From Myxococcales bacterium (GTDB taxonomy: Bacteria; Myxococcota_A; Polyangia; Polyangiales; Ga0077539), in contig JAAFIF010000056.1 of NCBI GenBank assembly GCA_013298625.1, positions 1 through 62,539 on the forward strand: a DNA stretch of 62,539 nt, given 5' to 3'. The notes beneath the pieces were generated by a model. It had not been told where the DNA came from. It searched no databases and was given only the letters and a program-made list of their open reading frames with translations. This document shows, in pieces, positions 8,399 through 16,820 of the stretch. Position 1 is the stretch's first letter; each line of letters starts with the position of its first letter. The translations under genes were made by a program, and so were the position numbers.

Positions 8399-8869
8399 GG
8401 GCTCGATCGAGAACAGCCGCCGCGCGCTCTGCTTCTTTGCGTCCACGGCCAGCGCGAGCAGCCCGCTCTTCTTGAAGCCTCCCCACTCGTGGGCGCCGAG
8501 CAGGATGTTGGCGAGGACGCTGAGCGACGGCTCGTGGCCGACGAGCAAGATCACGTCGTCGGTGTTGTCGTGGGCGTGGATCATCTGCGCCACCGAGCGC
8601 GGCCTGCCGTCGACGACGAGCTCGGCGAGCGCAGGAATCTCTGCAGCGAACCCCAAGACCGACGCGACGATGTCCGCGGTCTGCACCGCGCGCACGAGGG
8701 GCGAGGTCCAGATGAGCGTCGGGCGCTCTTTGCGCTCGGCGAGCTGCTGCGCGACGTGGCGGGTGCGCTCTCGGCCTTTGGCCGTGAGCCAACGTCCGTG
8801 GTCGCCGAGGTGCGGGGCTTCGTCCACGGCGTGACCGTGGCGCATGAGCATGACGGTGAGTGCTGACAT
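8396..8869 (-). CDS. SixA-like phosphohistidine phosphatase
   Basis: A 157-residue protein of the histidine phosphatase superfamily. The catalytic LMRHGHA is at 8-14, LTAKGRERTR near 28-38, SPLVRAVQTADIV near 55-67, and the second catalytic His in LLVGHEPSLS near 110-119. Size and motifs match SixA, which removes phosphate from histidine on phosphotransfer proteins, but related members act on small phosphate esters. It is cytoplasmic and converges with ccmB. Confidence 0.85.
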   Translation of the reverse strand: MSALTVMLMRHGHAVDEAPHLGDHGRWLTAKGRERTRHVAQQLAERKERPTLIWTSPLVRAVQTADIVASVLGFAAEIPALAELVVDGRPRSVAQMIHAHDNTDDVILLVGHEPSLSVLANILLGAHEWGGFKKSGLLALAVDAKKQSARRLFSIEP

Positions 8870-8948
8870 CGGGGCGGTGCGCGAAGGAGTTTCCTACGCG
8901 CGAGCGAGCCGCGACAAGCGCTGTGAATCGTGGCATGAAGTGCGCGCG

Positions 8949-9074
8949 ATGCCTCCGTGGCCGGGTCCTGGCGAGATGGTGTTCATCTTCATGATGTTGG
9001 TGTTCGTGCTGGTGGGCGAGAAGCTCCCGCGCATCGCCGACGCGCTCGGCAAGGCGCTGCGCGGCCCGAAGTGA
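8949..9074 (+). CDS. very short TatA/TatE-like protein
   Basis: A 41-residue protein read from the ATG at 8949. It has PGPGEMVFIFMMLVFVLVGE (one membrane helix beginning with the conserved P-G/E), then KLPRIADALGKALR, the amphipathic helix of TatA/B/E, and ends three residues later. The hallmark KLP...A..LGK.LR is intact, but the charged C-terminal tail of normal TatA (60-90 residues) is absent. TatA oligomers form the protein-conducting element of twin-arginine export. A longer in-frame start upstream is possible but that stretch looks non-coding. The CapA-like protein nearby has a Tat-like signal. No tatB or tatC is in the window. Confidence 0.75.
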   Translation: MPPWPGPGEMVFIFMMLVFVLVGEKLPRIADALGKALRGPK

Positions 9075-9183
9075 GCGTGCATGCGGGGGGTGGTTCGGGG
9101 CCCCGTCCGAGGCAAACGGCCGACGGTGCGCAAAGGACCGTTGACGCCGCGCGGTGCGATCTGTTGCAGTGCCGTACGGTCCG

Positions 9184-9624
9184 ATGGCGCTCGATGCGAA
9201 AGAGATTCCTGGGGTCTTGAAGGGGTTGAAGTGGGAGCCGCGCGCGATCGACGACCGCACGTGGCGAGCCACGCTCCAGACCGGCGTCGGCGTGGTTCGC
9301 GTGGTGGTCCGTCACGCAGGCGCGTGGCTGTACCTCTCGATCATCCCGTTCTTCGAGCCGGGCACCATCGATCGCTGGGGCGCGGGCAACTACCCCATCG
9401 GGTTTCTCGGCCGACTCCTCGCGGTCAATCGCAACCTCAACATGGTCAAGTTCGCCCTCGATGACGACGGCGACGTGGTGTTGAAGAGCGAGCTGCCCAC
9501 AGAGAACCTCCAGGCCGCCGAGGTCGCCGCCGCGGTGACCCAGCTGCTCAAGACCGCCGAGCAGTACCGTCAGCCCGTGCGCGACGCGCTCATCGAGGCC
9601 GGTCGCGCGGCGCCTCCGGCCTGA
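9184..9624 (+). CDS. YbjN-like domain protein
   Basis: About 146 residues from ATG 9184 (MALDAKEIPGVLKG); in-frame GTGs at 9154 and 9169 are alternatives and none has a good Shine-Dalgarno. The protein has an alpha/beta pattern with WRATLQTGVGVVRVVVRH, LYLSIIPF, and LLAVNRNLNMVKFALDDDGDVVLKSELP, which is the typical YbjN/type III chaperone-like fold signature (N..l...kf.ld.dG.v.l...lp). YbjN proteins have been linked to stress and motility regulation in enterobacteria. The function here is unknown. Confidence 0.65.
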   Translation: MALDAKEIPGVLKGLKWEPRAIDDRTWRATLQTGVGVVRVVVRHAGAWLYLSIIPFFEPGTIDRWGAGNYPIGFLGRLLAVNRNLNMVKFALDDDGDVVLKSELPTENLQAAEVAAAVTQLLKTAEQYRQPVRDALIEAGRAAPPA

Positions 9625-9811
9625 GTTTGTCCTGCAAATTTACTGGTGAATCGCAGAATGCGAGTGGGTCTTGCTGCGAACCACCGCTCCGTGCATACTC
9701 CCGCGCCCGCTCGCTCCTGCGTTCTGTCCCCTGAGAGGGGCCGGGGCGCACGCGACGAGTCGAGAGTTCTTTTCGAAGTCCCTGCAAATCTAGAGAGAGT
9801 GTGAGTCCACG
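9625..9811 (+). other. leader region of rpsU
   Basis: This 187-base gap contains two copies of CCTGCAAAT (about 9630-9638 and 9781-9789) near its ends and a short hairpin CCCCT-GAG-AGGGG (9728-9740). A purine-rich stretch (GAGAGAG, about 9794-9800) precedes the rpsU start. The repeated nonamer could be a regulatory site. No gene is seen. Confidence 0.4.
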
Positions 9812-10081
9812 ATGACGACGACGAGCAACGCGCCCGCGACGACGAACCCGTCGACGACCACGCCCGGTGAGGCGGTCGTCTGCAAGCCCCTCGAGGTCAC
9901 GGTCGGTGACAAGGGCATCGAGCGCGCGATCAAGAACCTCAAGCGCAAGATGGCGGCTGAGGGTGTCCTCCGCGAGCTCAAGCGCCGTCGGCACTACATG
10001 AAGCCGTCGATCAAGCGCCGCAAGAAGGCCAGCGAAGCCGCTCGCCGCCGCCGCAAGCGCACCCGCACCGAGGGGATCTGA
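9812..10081 (+). CDS. rpsU: 30S ribosomal protein S21
   Basis: An 89-residue protein. Residues about 25-75 match bS21: KPLEVTVGDKGIERAIKNLK, then ELKRRRHYMKPSIKRRKKASEA, ending in a strongly basic tail (RRRRKRTRT). The first 24 residues are a Thr/Pro/Ala-rich extension not present in the 71-residue E. coli protein. bS21 sits at the small-subunit platform near the anti-Shine-Dalgarno and helps initiation. It stands alone here, not in the rpsU-dnaG-rpoD arrangement. Confidence 0.93.
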   Translation: MTTTSNAPATTNPSTTTPGEAVVCKPLEVTVGDKGIERAIKNLKRKMAAEGVLRELKRRRHYMKPSIKRRKKASEAARRRRKRTRTEGI

Positions 10082-10356
10082 TCCCTGCGCTCGCCTCGCT
10101 CTCTCTGACGAGCCGTCCCGCACCGCGCTGAGCCATCGCTCACGCGAAGACGCCGTTCACGAGAGCGCCGCTCGCAGCACGATCTGCGACGGCACCAATC
10201 ACTTCGACGCGCTGTGGGTCCATGACCGTCGCAGGGCGATGAAGAAAATTTCGGGGACTGGGCAACTTCCATCGTCGAACCGTTGATGAGCCCCGCCGTC
10301 GCGACGCGCTGTGCGTCGCAGGTGGCGTAGTCGGTTCGAACGGCGAGGTTCGCGCG
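10082..10356. promoter_or_regulatory. intergenic region with 7-bp stem-loop before the FHA activator
   Basis: The 275-base gap contains one clear inverted repeat, GCGACGC-GCTGT-GCGTCGC at 10301-10319, 38 bases before the ATG at 10357. It could be an operator for the downstream regulator or a structure in its leader. No terminator with a U-run and no credible gene is visible in the rest. Confidence 0.4.
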
Positions 10357-11865
10357 ATGCAAAAAGACTTCGATGGTGGCTCGATGGGGGCGCTGGGCTT
10401 CGAGGGAGAACGCACGACGGTGCGCTCGATGGAGGACCGTGTGACGCGCACCGAGCGCCTCGCGGTGGGCTCGCGCACGGATCTCTCGCTGGTGTTCTTC
10501 GACGGGACGACCGTCGGGCTCGCTGAGCGCGAGCTCACGATCGGGCGCGCTGTGAGCTGCGACGTGACCCTGCTCGATCGCTCGGTCTCGGCCCTGCACG
10601 CGCGGGTGATCGCCACCGAGCACGGCTACGAGATCCACGACCTCGCCAGCACCAACGGAACGTGGATCGACGGCGTTCGCGTCTCCTCCGCGCGACTTCG
10701 GCCCGGGATCGAGCTCGCGCTCGGTCGCTCGGTCGTGCGCTGCGTGCAGCGATCGCGCTCGGATCGTCGCGGCGCCGAGAGCGACGAGCGCGGGACGCCC
10801 GTCGATGCTCCTCTGCTCGGCGCGAGCGACGCGATGCGCAGGGTTCGTCGCGAGGTCGCGCACGCCGCGGCGACGCCGTACGCCGTTCTCGTCTGCGGTG
10901 AGTCGGGCAGCGGAAAAGAGCTCGTCGCGCAAGCGATTCACCGCTCGGGCTCGCTGCGAAGCGCGCCGTTCATCGCGATCAACGCCGGGGCGATCCCCGA
11001 GACGCTCGTCGAGAGCGAGCTGTTCGGCCACGAGCGCGGGGCGTTTACCGGCGCCAACGCTCGCCGCCGCGGCGCCTTCGAGCAAGCGCACAACGGCGTG
11101 CTCTTTCTCGATGAAGTGGGCGAGCTTCCCTTGGCCCAGCAGGCCAAGCTGCTGCGCGTGCTCGAGACCGGCGAGCTGCGCAGACTCGGCTCCGAAGCCG
11201 CGGTGCAGGTCAACGTGAAGCTCGTGTGCGCGACGCACAGAGACCTGCAGGCGATGGCGGCCGAAGGGCGGTTTCGCGAGGATCTTCTCTGGCGAATCGA
11301 GCAGCACACCGTGCGCGTGCCCGCGTTGAGAGAGCGGCTCGAAGACCTCCCGTCCCTGGCGCGAAGGCTGTGCGAGCGCGTCGCAGCAGAGCTGGGGCGA
11401 CCGCTGCTGATCGAGGACCGCGCGATCGCGCGGCTGCTCGCGTACGAGTGGCCCGGCAACGTGCGAGAGCTGTTGGCCGTGCTGCGCAGCGCCGCGGCGC
11501 GGGCGCCGGACGTGCGAATCGGCGCAGAGCACCTCGGTGACTTCGAGTGCCGCGGTCGGTCGCTCGGCCGCAAGAGCGAGCCTCCCCCGCAAGCGATCGA
11601 GCCCCCGACGGTCGAGCGCGCGAGCGTGGCGCCCCCGCCGAAGTCGCCGATGCCCGAAGGAGAGGCGCTGCTGGCGCTGCTGGGGACGCTGGGCGGATCG
11701 CTCTCGGCTCTCGCCCGCGCCACGGGCCGCTCGCGCGCCGCGCTGCGCGAGCGCGTGAGAAAAGCGCAGAGCGAGCGCGCTCGATCACAATCCCGTCGCG
11801 GCGACTCGACGGGCGATCGCCTCGTGGCTAGCGCTTCGCCCTTCGATGACAGCACTTCCGAATGA
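10357..11865 (+). CDS. sigma-54-dependent activator with N-terminal FHA domain
   Basis: A 502-residue enhancer-binding protein. The FHA domain (about 42-118) shows LTIGRAVSCDVTL, SVSALHARV and STNGTWIDG, the phosphothreonine-binding pattern. The AAA+ domain (about 150-375) has Walker A CGESGSGKEL, the sigma-54 contact loop GAFTGA, Walker B GVLFLDEVGELP and a C-terminal YEWPGNVREL. A Fis-type HTH is near 435-470 (LSALARATGRSRAALRERV). FHA-linked activators are characteristic of myxobacteria, where Ser/Thr kinases control them. Its last 20 bases overlap the ADP-ribosylglycohydrolase gene, so the two are probably coexpressed. Confidence 0.93.
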   Translation: MQKDFDGGSMGALGFEGERTTVRSMEDRVTRTERLAVGSRTDLSLVFFDGTTVGLAERELTIGRAVSCDVTLLDRSVSALHARVIATEHGYEIHDLASTNGTWIDGVRVSSARLRPGIELALGRSVVRCVQRSRSDRRGAESDERGTPVDAPLLGASDAMRRVRREVAHAAATPYAVLVCGESGSGKELVAQAIHRSGSLRSAPFIAINAGAIPETLVESELFGHERGAFTGANARRRGAFEQAHNGVLFLDEVGELPLAQQAKLLRVLETGELRRLGSEAAVQVNVKLVCATHRDLQAMAAEGRFREDLLWRIEQHTVRVPALRERLEDLPSLARRLCERVAAELGRPLLIEDRAIARLLAYEWPGNVRELLAVLRSAAARAPDVRIGAEHLGDFECRGRSLGRKSEPPPQAIEPPTVERASVAPPPKSPMPEGEALLALLGTLGGSLSALARATGRSRAALRERVRKAQSERARSQSRRGDSTGDRLVASASPFDDSTSE

Positions 11866-12769
11866 TCACGCGCAGCGCTTCGAGCGAGCCCTGGTGGCGC
11901 TCGACGGCCTCTCGATCGGCGACGCCCTCGGCGAGCAGTTCTTCTCTCCCAGCTCGGTCGCGCTGATCGCGCGCCGAGCGGTCCCCAACGGCCACTGGCA
12001 CACGACGGACGACACCGAGATGGCCGTGGCCATCACGGACGTGATCGAGCGCCGCGGTGCGATCGACCAGGATTTGCTCGCGCAGACCTTCGCGCTGCGG
12101 TTCGAGCGCGACCCGATGCGGGGCTACGGCGGCGGCGCCGCGCGGCTCTTGCGGGCGATCAACGAGGGCTCCGCGTGGCGGACGCTGGCGGAGACGTTGT
12201 TTCCGGGTGGCGGCTCGTACGGCAACGGAGGAGCGATGCGCGTGGCGCCGCTCGCCGCGTATTTCGCTGACGAAAGCGACGACGTGCTCGTCGCTGAAGC
12301 GCGGGCGAGCGCGCAGGTCACCCACGGTCACGCCGAAGGGCAAGCCGGGGCGATCGCCGTCGCGCTCTCGTGCGCCTACGCGTGGCGCACACGAAATCAA
12401 CCGGTCGACGACCCCTACGGCCTGCTGCGCTGGGTGTGCGAGCGCACCCCGGACGGGCTGGTCCGCGACGGGCTCGCGAAGGCGCTCTCGCTGTCGATCG
12501 GCGCCTCGGTGGGCTTCGCCGCGAGCGTCCTCGGCAACGGCTCGTACATCTCTGCGCAGGACACGGTCCCGTTTTGCCTGTGGACGGCGTCGCAGTGGCT
12601 CGGCGACTACGAAGAGGCCTTCTGGCGCACGGTCGAGGCGCTCGGAGACCGCGACACGACGTGCGCCATCGTCGGCGGGATCGTGGCGTGCCGGGTGGGG
12701 CGCGAGGGCCTGCCGCCCGCGTGGCTGAAGGCCCGCGAGCCGCTGTCGCGCGGCGTGATCCCCTCGTAG
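11846..12769 (+). CDS. ADP-ribosylglycohydrolase family protein
   Basis: A 307-residue protein of the DraG/ARH family. Motifs in order are DGLSIGDALGEQF (20-32), WHTTDDTEMAVAI near 50 (Mg/ADP-ribose-binding TDDT), FPGGGSYGNGGAMRVAPLA near 118, THGHAEGQ near 155 and the second metal motif GDRDTTCAIVGGIVA near 265 (D-x-D-T). These enzymes remove ADP-ribose from Arg, Ser or nucleic acid. The ATG at 11846 lies inside the end of the FHA-activator gene, in another frame. Whether it reverses ADP-ribosylation in the same pathway is inference. Confidence 0.9.
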   Translation: MTALPNDHAQRFERALVALDGLSIGDALGEQFFSPSSVALIARRAVPNGHWHTTDDTEMAVAITDVIERRGAIDQDLLAQTFALRFERDPMRGYGGGAARLLRAINEGSAWRTLAETLFPGGGSYGNGGAMRVAPLAAYFADESDDVLVAEARASAQVTHGHAEGQAGAIAVALSCAYAWRTRNQPVDDPYGLLRWVCERTPDGLVRDGLAKALSLSIGASVGFAASVLGNGSYISAQDTVPFCLWTASQWLGDYEEAFWRTVEALGDRDTTCAIVGGIVACRVGREGLPPAWLKAREPLSRGVIPS

Positions 12770-12780
12770 CCCCCCGAAGA

Positions 12781-12826
12781 GCACGCAATCGAGCAGCGAA
12801 TCACAGCGCTGCTTGATTGTGTGTGC
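12781..12826. terminator. bidirectional terminator hairpin
   Basis: AATCGAGCAGCG (12787-12798) pairs with CGCTGCTTGATT (12807-12818) over 12 bp with one G-T wobble and an 8-base loop. GCAC/GTGC extends the stem outward imperfectly. It lies between the converging ADP-ribosylglycohydrolase and amidohydrolase genes, as expected for a shared terminator. Confidence 0.7.
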
Positions 12827-12831
12827 CGCTG

Positions 12832-15495
12832 TTACATCCGGGTGACGTCCATGAGCGTGCGCGGCGCGAGCTTGTTCTGCCCGCCAAACGCGTAGCCCAC
12901 GCCGACGATCGACGTAAACACCTGGCCCATCATCGCGGACACCATCGGCGGCGCCATCGTGTCGCTGACGATGAAGCTGGTGACGAGCAGCGAGCTCGCG
13001 TCCATCGCGCTCGTCCCGACGAGAAAGTCCGTCGCGATCGTGGTCATCCCGACCATGGCCGGGGTCGAGCCCGAGCACGTCACGGCGTTGACCTGCATGA
13101 GCATGGACTGCAGCGGCATGGCGCGGGCGCCGCCGGTGCGGATGTCGGCAGGCATCACGACGACCGGAGCGGGAACCGCGCCCATCCCCATCGCCGTCAC
13201 CGAACCTGCGCGGGTGTCGATCTGCTCGAGGCCGTTGAACACGGTGAACGTGCCCGAGGCGTCGACGAGGTCGCCCACGTTGACCGTGGGGCGGGCAGTG
13301 CCCGTGAAGACGTAGATGCCGGCCCACTCGGTGGCCATGCGGTCCTGGACGAAGAAGCCGAGGTTGGTCCCCGAGGTCTTCACCGCGGTGACGACGGCGC
13401 CCGAGATCGAGACCGCCGCGTTGCTCATGGGCCGCATCGCGGACATCGGGTTGCGGATCTGCGGGATCGTGAGGCGAAGCCCAGGGCACATCATCGCGCC
13501 GGGGTTGGCCACCATCGGGCAGGGGTCGCAGACGTCGCCCTTCATGTCCATGTCCGCGTCAGCTTGATCGCGGTTGGCGTTGTCCGGGCAGTTGTCCATC
13601 GCGTTGAGCACCATGTCTCCGTCGCGATCGTTGGGATCGGGCGCGGTGCACGTCGTCGTGTTGGCGTTGAGCGGGCACGGGTCGCAAGCGTCGCCGAGCA
13701 TGTCCATGTCGGTGTCGGCCTGGCGCATGTTGTCCACGGGGCGCACGGGGTTGAAGACGTCCGCGCAGTTGTCGGTGGCGTTGGCGATTCCGTCGCCGTC
13801 GCGGTCGTCCGCCGAGGACATGCCGGTGAAGACGGTCGAGCCGCTGACGCTGGCGAGGGGGGCCATCGTGCGCGTGCGCGCGGGCAAGCACGAGGGCTCG
13901 TTCATCGGCTCGCCGCAGAAGAAGAGCGGGTACTGCGTCGAGTTGCCCATCTGCAGCGCCGCGAGGGTGTTGCCCGCGGTGCCCTGCGTGCGGACGCAGA
14001 CGCGCTTCATGTTGGTGCAGACGTCGAGCGTCTCGCACATCGCTCCGTTGGGCAGGGCCGAGACGATCGCGTCGTCGCCGTAGAGCGCTGCGCCGCCGCG
14101 GAGGACGAGCGCGACGTTGCTGGGCTCTGCGCCGATGACCGCGCGATGGTCGCGCCGCGTGCGGGCGTCGAAGATCGAGATGTCCGCGAGGCGACCGGGG
14201 GCGAGCACGCCGATGCGGTTCTCCCAGCCGAGCGCCTGCGCTGCGTTGCGCGTGGCCATGAGCCACAGCTGCTCGTCATTGAAGAAGCGGCTCAAGTACG
14301 CCGTGTTGAACGAGTCCGCGCAGCGCAGCTCGCGCAGCATGTTCATCGACCCGGTGGGGATCCAGTCGGTGCCGATCGCGATGTTCACGCCGAGCCGCGC
14401 GTACTCGGTGACGCGCGCGGTGTCGCCGTAGAGCGTGATGTTCGAGCGCGGCGACCAGATGAGGTCCGTGCTGTCACGGGCCATCTCGGCGATGTCCGTC
14501 GCGAGCAGCGCGACGCCATGGATGAACGCCGCCTGCGGGCCCACGATGTCGTTGGGGCCCGTGCGCGCGCAGAGAAACTCGTTGCGCGCGGACTGCTCGA
14601 TGCCCTCGGCGATGTGCGGCGTAAACGCGCTGTATCCGCGGGTGAGCAGCGTGGCAGCGGGGGGCGTTCCGCAGCTCATCCCGCGCAGCTCGGTGCCGCT
14701 GGTGTCTCCGTAGGGAAACGTCTCGTAGTCGACCATCGGGCCCATCGCGCCTTCGCTCTGCGTGGTGCTCGTGGGCGAGCTCGCGTCGAGGTTGCGCAGG
14801 TAGCCCGGCGTGCCGCCGGAGCCGTTGACCGAGGTCGCTCCGCCGAGGATGTGACGCAGCTCGATCCAGGCCATCTGCACGGCGCTCGCGCTGCCGCCGT
14901 TGTTGCGAACGCGCGTGTGACCGTCGTTGCCCTGACGCCAGTCGTGACGGTGCTCGTAGCGCTCGTCCGTGCGCGTGTACGGCTGCTGATTGTTGAACGT
15001 GAGGTGCTCGTGCGCGTCGACGAGGCCCGGTGATACGACGCCGTCGGGGCACACGACCTGGGTCGCGCCCGCGGCCATCGCCGAGCAGTCGCAGCCCACG
15101 CAGGTGATCTGCCCCATCGCGTTGACCGCGACTTGACCGCCGCGAAACACTTCTCCCGGGGTGAGCACGTCGCCGGTGATGAGCAGTCCAGGGCCGTTGC
15201 CGGTCACGCTGCACGTGCCCGCCGCGAGCGAGGGCAGCGCGTCGCCCGCGCACGTCGTGATGCGGGGGCCCGTGGTCATCATGCCGCCGCCGTCGGGCGT
15301 CGCGTCGGGCAGCGAGCCGTCGGGCGTCGAAGAGCCGTCGGGCAGCGATGTTCCGTCGGGCAGGGACGTTCCGTCCGGTCGCGCGTCGCTGCCGCCGCCA
15401 TCCGGCTGCGGAAGCGGCGGCTGCGAACAGGCGACGGCGAGCGCAGAGGCGGCCGCGAGCAAGGCGAATGGCGAGCGAAAGCGGAGTTCGATCAT
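12832..15495 (-). CDS. lipoprotein with amidohydrolase, thrombospondin-3-like and C-terminal beta domains
   Basis: An 887-residue protein. A lipobox AVAC puts the acylated Cys at 23. Residues about 30-70 are a PDG-rich linker. Residues about 95-490 form an amidohydrolase domain: PGLVDAHEHLTF (metal HxH), FIHGVAL (His), IAIGTDWIPTG (Asp), and the closing ENRIGVLAPGRLADISIFDA. Two Cys-containing calcium-type repeats (about 590-690; DRDGDGIANATDNC, DNCPDNAN, GDVCDPCP) resemble thrombospondin type 3. The last 190 residues (VNVGDLVDASGTFTVFNGLEQI) look like an OB-fold/secreted-nuclease-associated beta domain. It is probably a surface hydrolase of a C-N bond; the substrate is unknown. It is divergent from radC. 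Confidence 0.85.
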   Translation of the reverse strand: MIELRFRSPFALLAAASALAVACSQPPLPQPDGGGSDARPDGTSLPDGTSLPDGSSTPDGSLPDATPDGGGMMTTGPRITTCAGDALPSLAAGTCSVTGNGPGLLITGDVLTPGEVFRGGQVAVNAMGQITCVGCDCSAMAAGATQVVCPDGVVSPGLVDAHEHLTFNNQQPYTRTDERYEHRHDWRQGNDGHTRVRNNGGSASAVQMAWIELRHILGGATSVNGSGGTPGYLRNLDASSPTSTTQSEGAMGPMVDYETFPYGDTSGTELRGMSCGTPPAATLLTRGYSAFTPHIAEGIEQSARNEFLCARTGPNDIVGPQAAFIHGVALLATDIAEMARDSTDLIWSPRSNITLYGDTARVTEYARLGVNIAIGTDWIPTGSMNMLRELRCADSFNTAYLSRFFNDEQLWLMATRNAAQALGWENRIGVLAPGRLADISIFDARTRRDHRAVIGAEPSNVALVLRGGAALYGDDAIVSALPNGAMCETLDVCTNMKRVCVRTQGTAGNTLAALQMGNSTQYPLFFCGEPMNEPSCLPARTRTMAPLASVSGSTVFTGMSSADDRDGDGIANATDNCADVFNPVRPVDNMRQADTDMDMLGDACDPCPLNANTTTCTAPDPNDRDGDMVLNAMDNCPDNANRDQADADMDMKGDVCDPCPMVANPGAMMCPGLRLTIPQIRNPMSAMRPMSNAAVSISGAVVTAVKTSGTNLGFFVQDRMATEWAGIYVFTGTARPTVNVGDLVDASGTFTVFNGLEQIDTRAGSVTAMGMGAVPAPVVVMPADIRTGGARAMPLQSMLMQVNAVTCSGSTPAMVGMTTIATDFLVGTSAMDASSLLVTSFIVSDTMAPPMVSAMMGQVFTSIVGVGYAFGGQNKLAPRTLMDVTRM

Positions 15496-15622
15496 TGGGG
15501 AGCTCTGGACGATACACGGAGCACTCCCTCGTGTCGGGCGCGTATTTCGCGCGCGATTGGTGTTTCAGCTTCGACGCAGTGCGTCCCTCGCTCCGTCGCG
15601 CAGCGGGTCGCCCGTCGCGCAG

Positions 15623-15657
15623 CCGCCATGGCGGCCGCCACCCTCCCGCCATGGCGG
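15623..15657. repeat. two identical 12-bp palindromes, possible operator
   Basis: CCGCCATGGCGG occurs at 15623-15634 and again at 15646-15657, centres 23 bp apart. A further half-site CCGCCATG follows at 15659-15666. They lie in the 261-base divergent region between the amidohydrolase lipoprotein and radC, where a dimeric repressor or activator would bind. The rest of that gap shows no gene. Confidence 0.6.
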
Positions 15658-15756
15658 ACCGCCATGCCCGCCGCGATAACCGCCGGACTTTCTTCACCCT
15701 CACCTCGCGCTTCTCGATGGAACGCTCCGCGCACTGTGCCTCCGCGGAGCATCGCA

Positions 15757-16467
15757 ATGATCGACACGGACACAGTGAACACCGACGCCAACGCGTCGCT
15801 CGACGAGCCCGCGGCGCGCCTGCGCACGCGCGGGCCCGAAGCCCTCTCCGAAGCAGAGCTGCTCGGCGTTCTGCTCGAGCACGGACGGACCCACGCGGCC
15901 TCCTCTCGCCACGCCGCGCGCGTTCTCGACGCGTACGGCGGCGCGCGGTCGCTGCTGCGATCGGGATTCGGTGAACTCGCGATGGACCTCGGGGCGCGCC
16001 GGGCCGTGCGGTTGATCGCCGCGCTCGAGCTGTCTCGCAGGGCGCTCTGCGAGCCTCTCAACGCCGCCGTTGCGATCCGCAGCAGCCGCGACGTCTTGCG
16101 CGCCTACGACGCGCGCATGGCGGAGCTCCCAGACGAAATCGTGCTCGCCGTCCTGCTCGACGTGAAGCAGCGCCCCGTCGCCGAGCGCATGCTCGCCCGC
16201 GGAGGACCCTCGGGTTGCGCCGTGTCCGTCCGAGACGTCTTCGCCGCGGCCGTGCGCGAAGCCGCGGTCGGAGTGGTTCTTGTGCACAACCACCCGAGCG
16301 GCGATCCGACGCCGAGCGAAGAGGACCGCGCCCTCACCAACGCCCTCGCGATCGCGGGGCGCTCGCTGGGGGTCGCCCTCGTCGATCACGTGATCGTCGC
16401 CCGAGGAAGAGCGTTCAGCTTTCTGGATGCAGGCCTGCTGACTGAGGCACGAAAGGAGCAGCCATGA
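15757..16467 (+). CDS. radC: RadC-family JAMM/MPN protein
   Basis: A 236-residue protein starting at ATG 15757 with GGAG at 15746-15749. Residues 15-105 are the N-terminal helical part (RLRTRGPEALSEAELLGVLL, and a helix-hairpin-helix-like SLLRSGFGEL). The MPN domain has the metal motif VLVHNHPSGDPTPSEED near 170-186, with the upstream Glu region and ALVDHVIVA near 212. RadC was named for DNA repair but its role is unsettled; the fold is that of JAMM metalloproteases. It overlaps the next gene by ATGA. Confidence 0.9.
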   Translation: MIDTDTVNTDANASLDEPAARLRTRGPEALSEAELLGVLLEHGRTHAASSRHAARVLDAYGGARSLLRSGFGELAMDLGARRAVRLIAALELSRRALCEPLNAAVAIRSSRDVLRAYDARMAELPDEIVLAVLLDVKQRPVAERMLARGGPSGCAVSVRDVFAAAVREAAVGVVLVHNHPSGDPTPSEEDRALTNALAIAGRSLGVALVDHVIVARGRAFSFLDAGLLTEARKEQP

Positions 16468-16766
16468 GCCCCGCGCTCTCGATCCTCGTCGCGCTCTTGT
16501 CGATCTTGTCTACGAAGACCGAAGCGCCCGCGTGCCCTGTCGGGGCGGTGATCGACCGCATCGAAGGCGAGCGCGTCGTGGTCGTGCTCGGCGCGAACGG
16601 CGTTCGCTCGATCGCCGCGTCGCTGCTCGATCAGCGCGCGCTCGGCCCCGCGCGAGAAGGCATGCGCGTGCGCCGCGCCAGCGACGGCCGTTGCGTCGCG
16701 TCTGGGTCCGATGCTGTGATCGAAGCGCGCGTCCGCGGTCGATTGCGGGCGCTCATGCGGCGCTGA
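16464..16766 (+). CDS. small DUF3006-like protein
   Basis: A 100-residue protein whose ATG overlaps the radC stop. After a hydrophobic N-terminus (LSILVALLSIL, possibly a signal or anchor), VGAVIDRIEGERVVVVLGANG at about 27-46 matches the opening of DUF3006 (a/viDRiEg..av.el). The C-terminus is Arg-rich (RVRGRLRALMRR). The function is unknown, and coupling to radC may be incidental. Confidence 0.6.
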   Translation: MSPALSILVALLSILSTKTEAPACPVGAVIDRIEGERVVVVLGANGVRSIAASLLDQRALGPAREGMRVRRASDGRCVASGSDAVIEARVRGRLRALMRR

Positions 16767-16820
16767 GAGCGCGGTTTCGCGAGGAGAAATACGGCAAATT
16801 CACGCAATCACAACGACGGC

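Noticed and set aside
8928..8948. Sigma-54 promoter before the mini-tatA gene (TGGCAT...GC)
   Set aside because: The -12 element lacks the TTGC core and it ends only a few bases before the start codon.
10140..10222. Tiny minus-strand reading frame (27 codons) in the gap before the FHA activator
   Set aside because: No ribosome-binding site and too short to judge; not supported as a gene.
12817..15033. Plus-strand open frame of 738 codons opposite the amidohydrolase lipoprotein
   Set aside because: His/Arg/Val-rich shadow; the minus strand has a lipobox and catalytic motifs.
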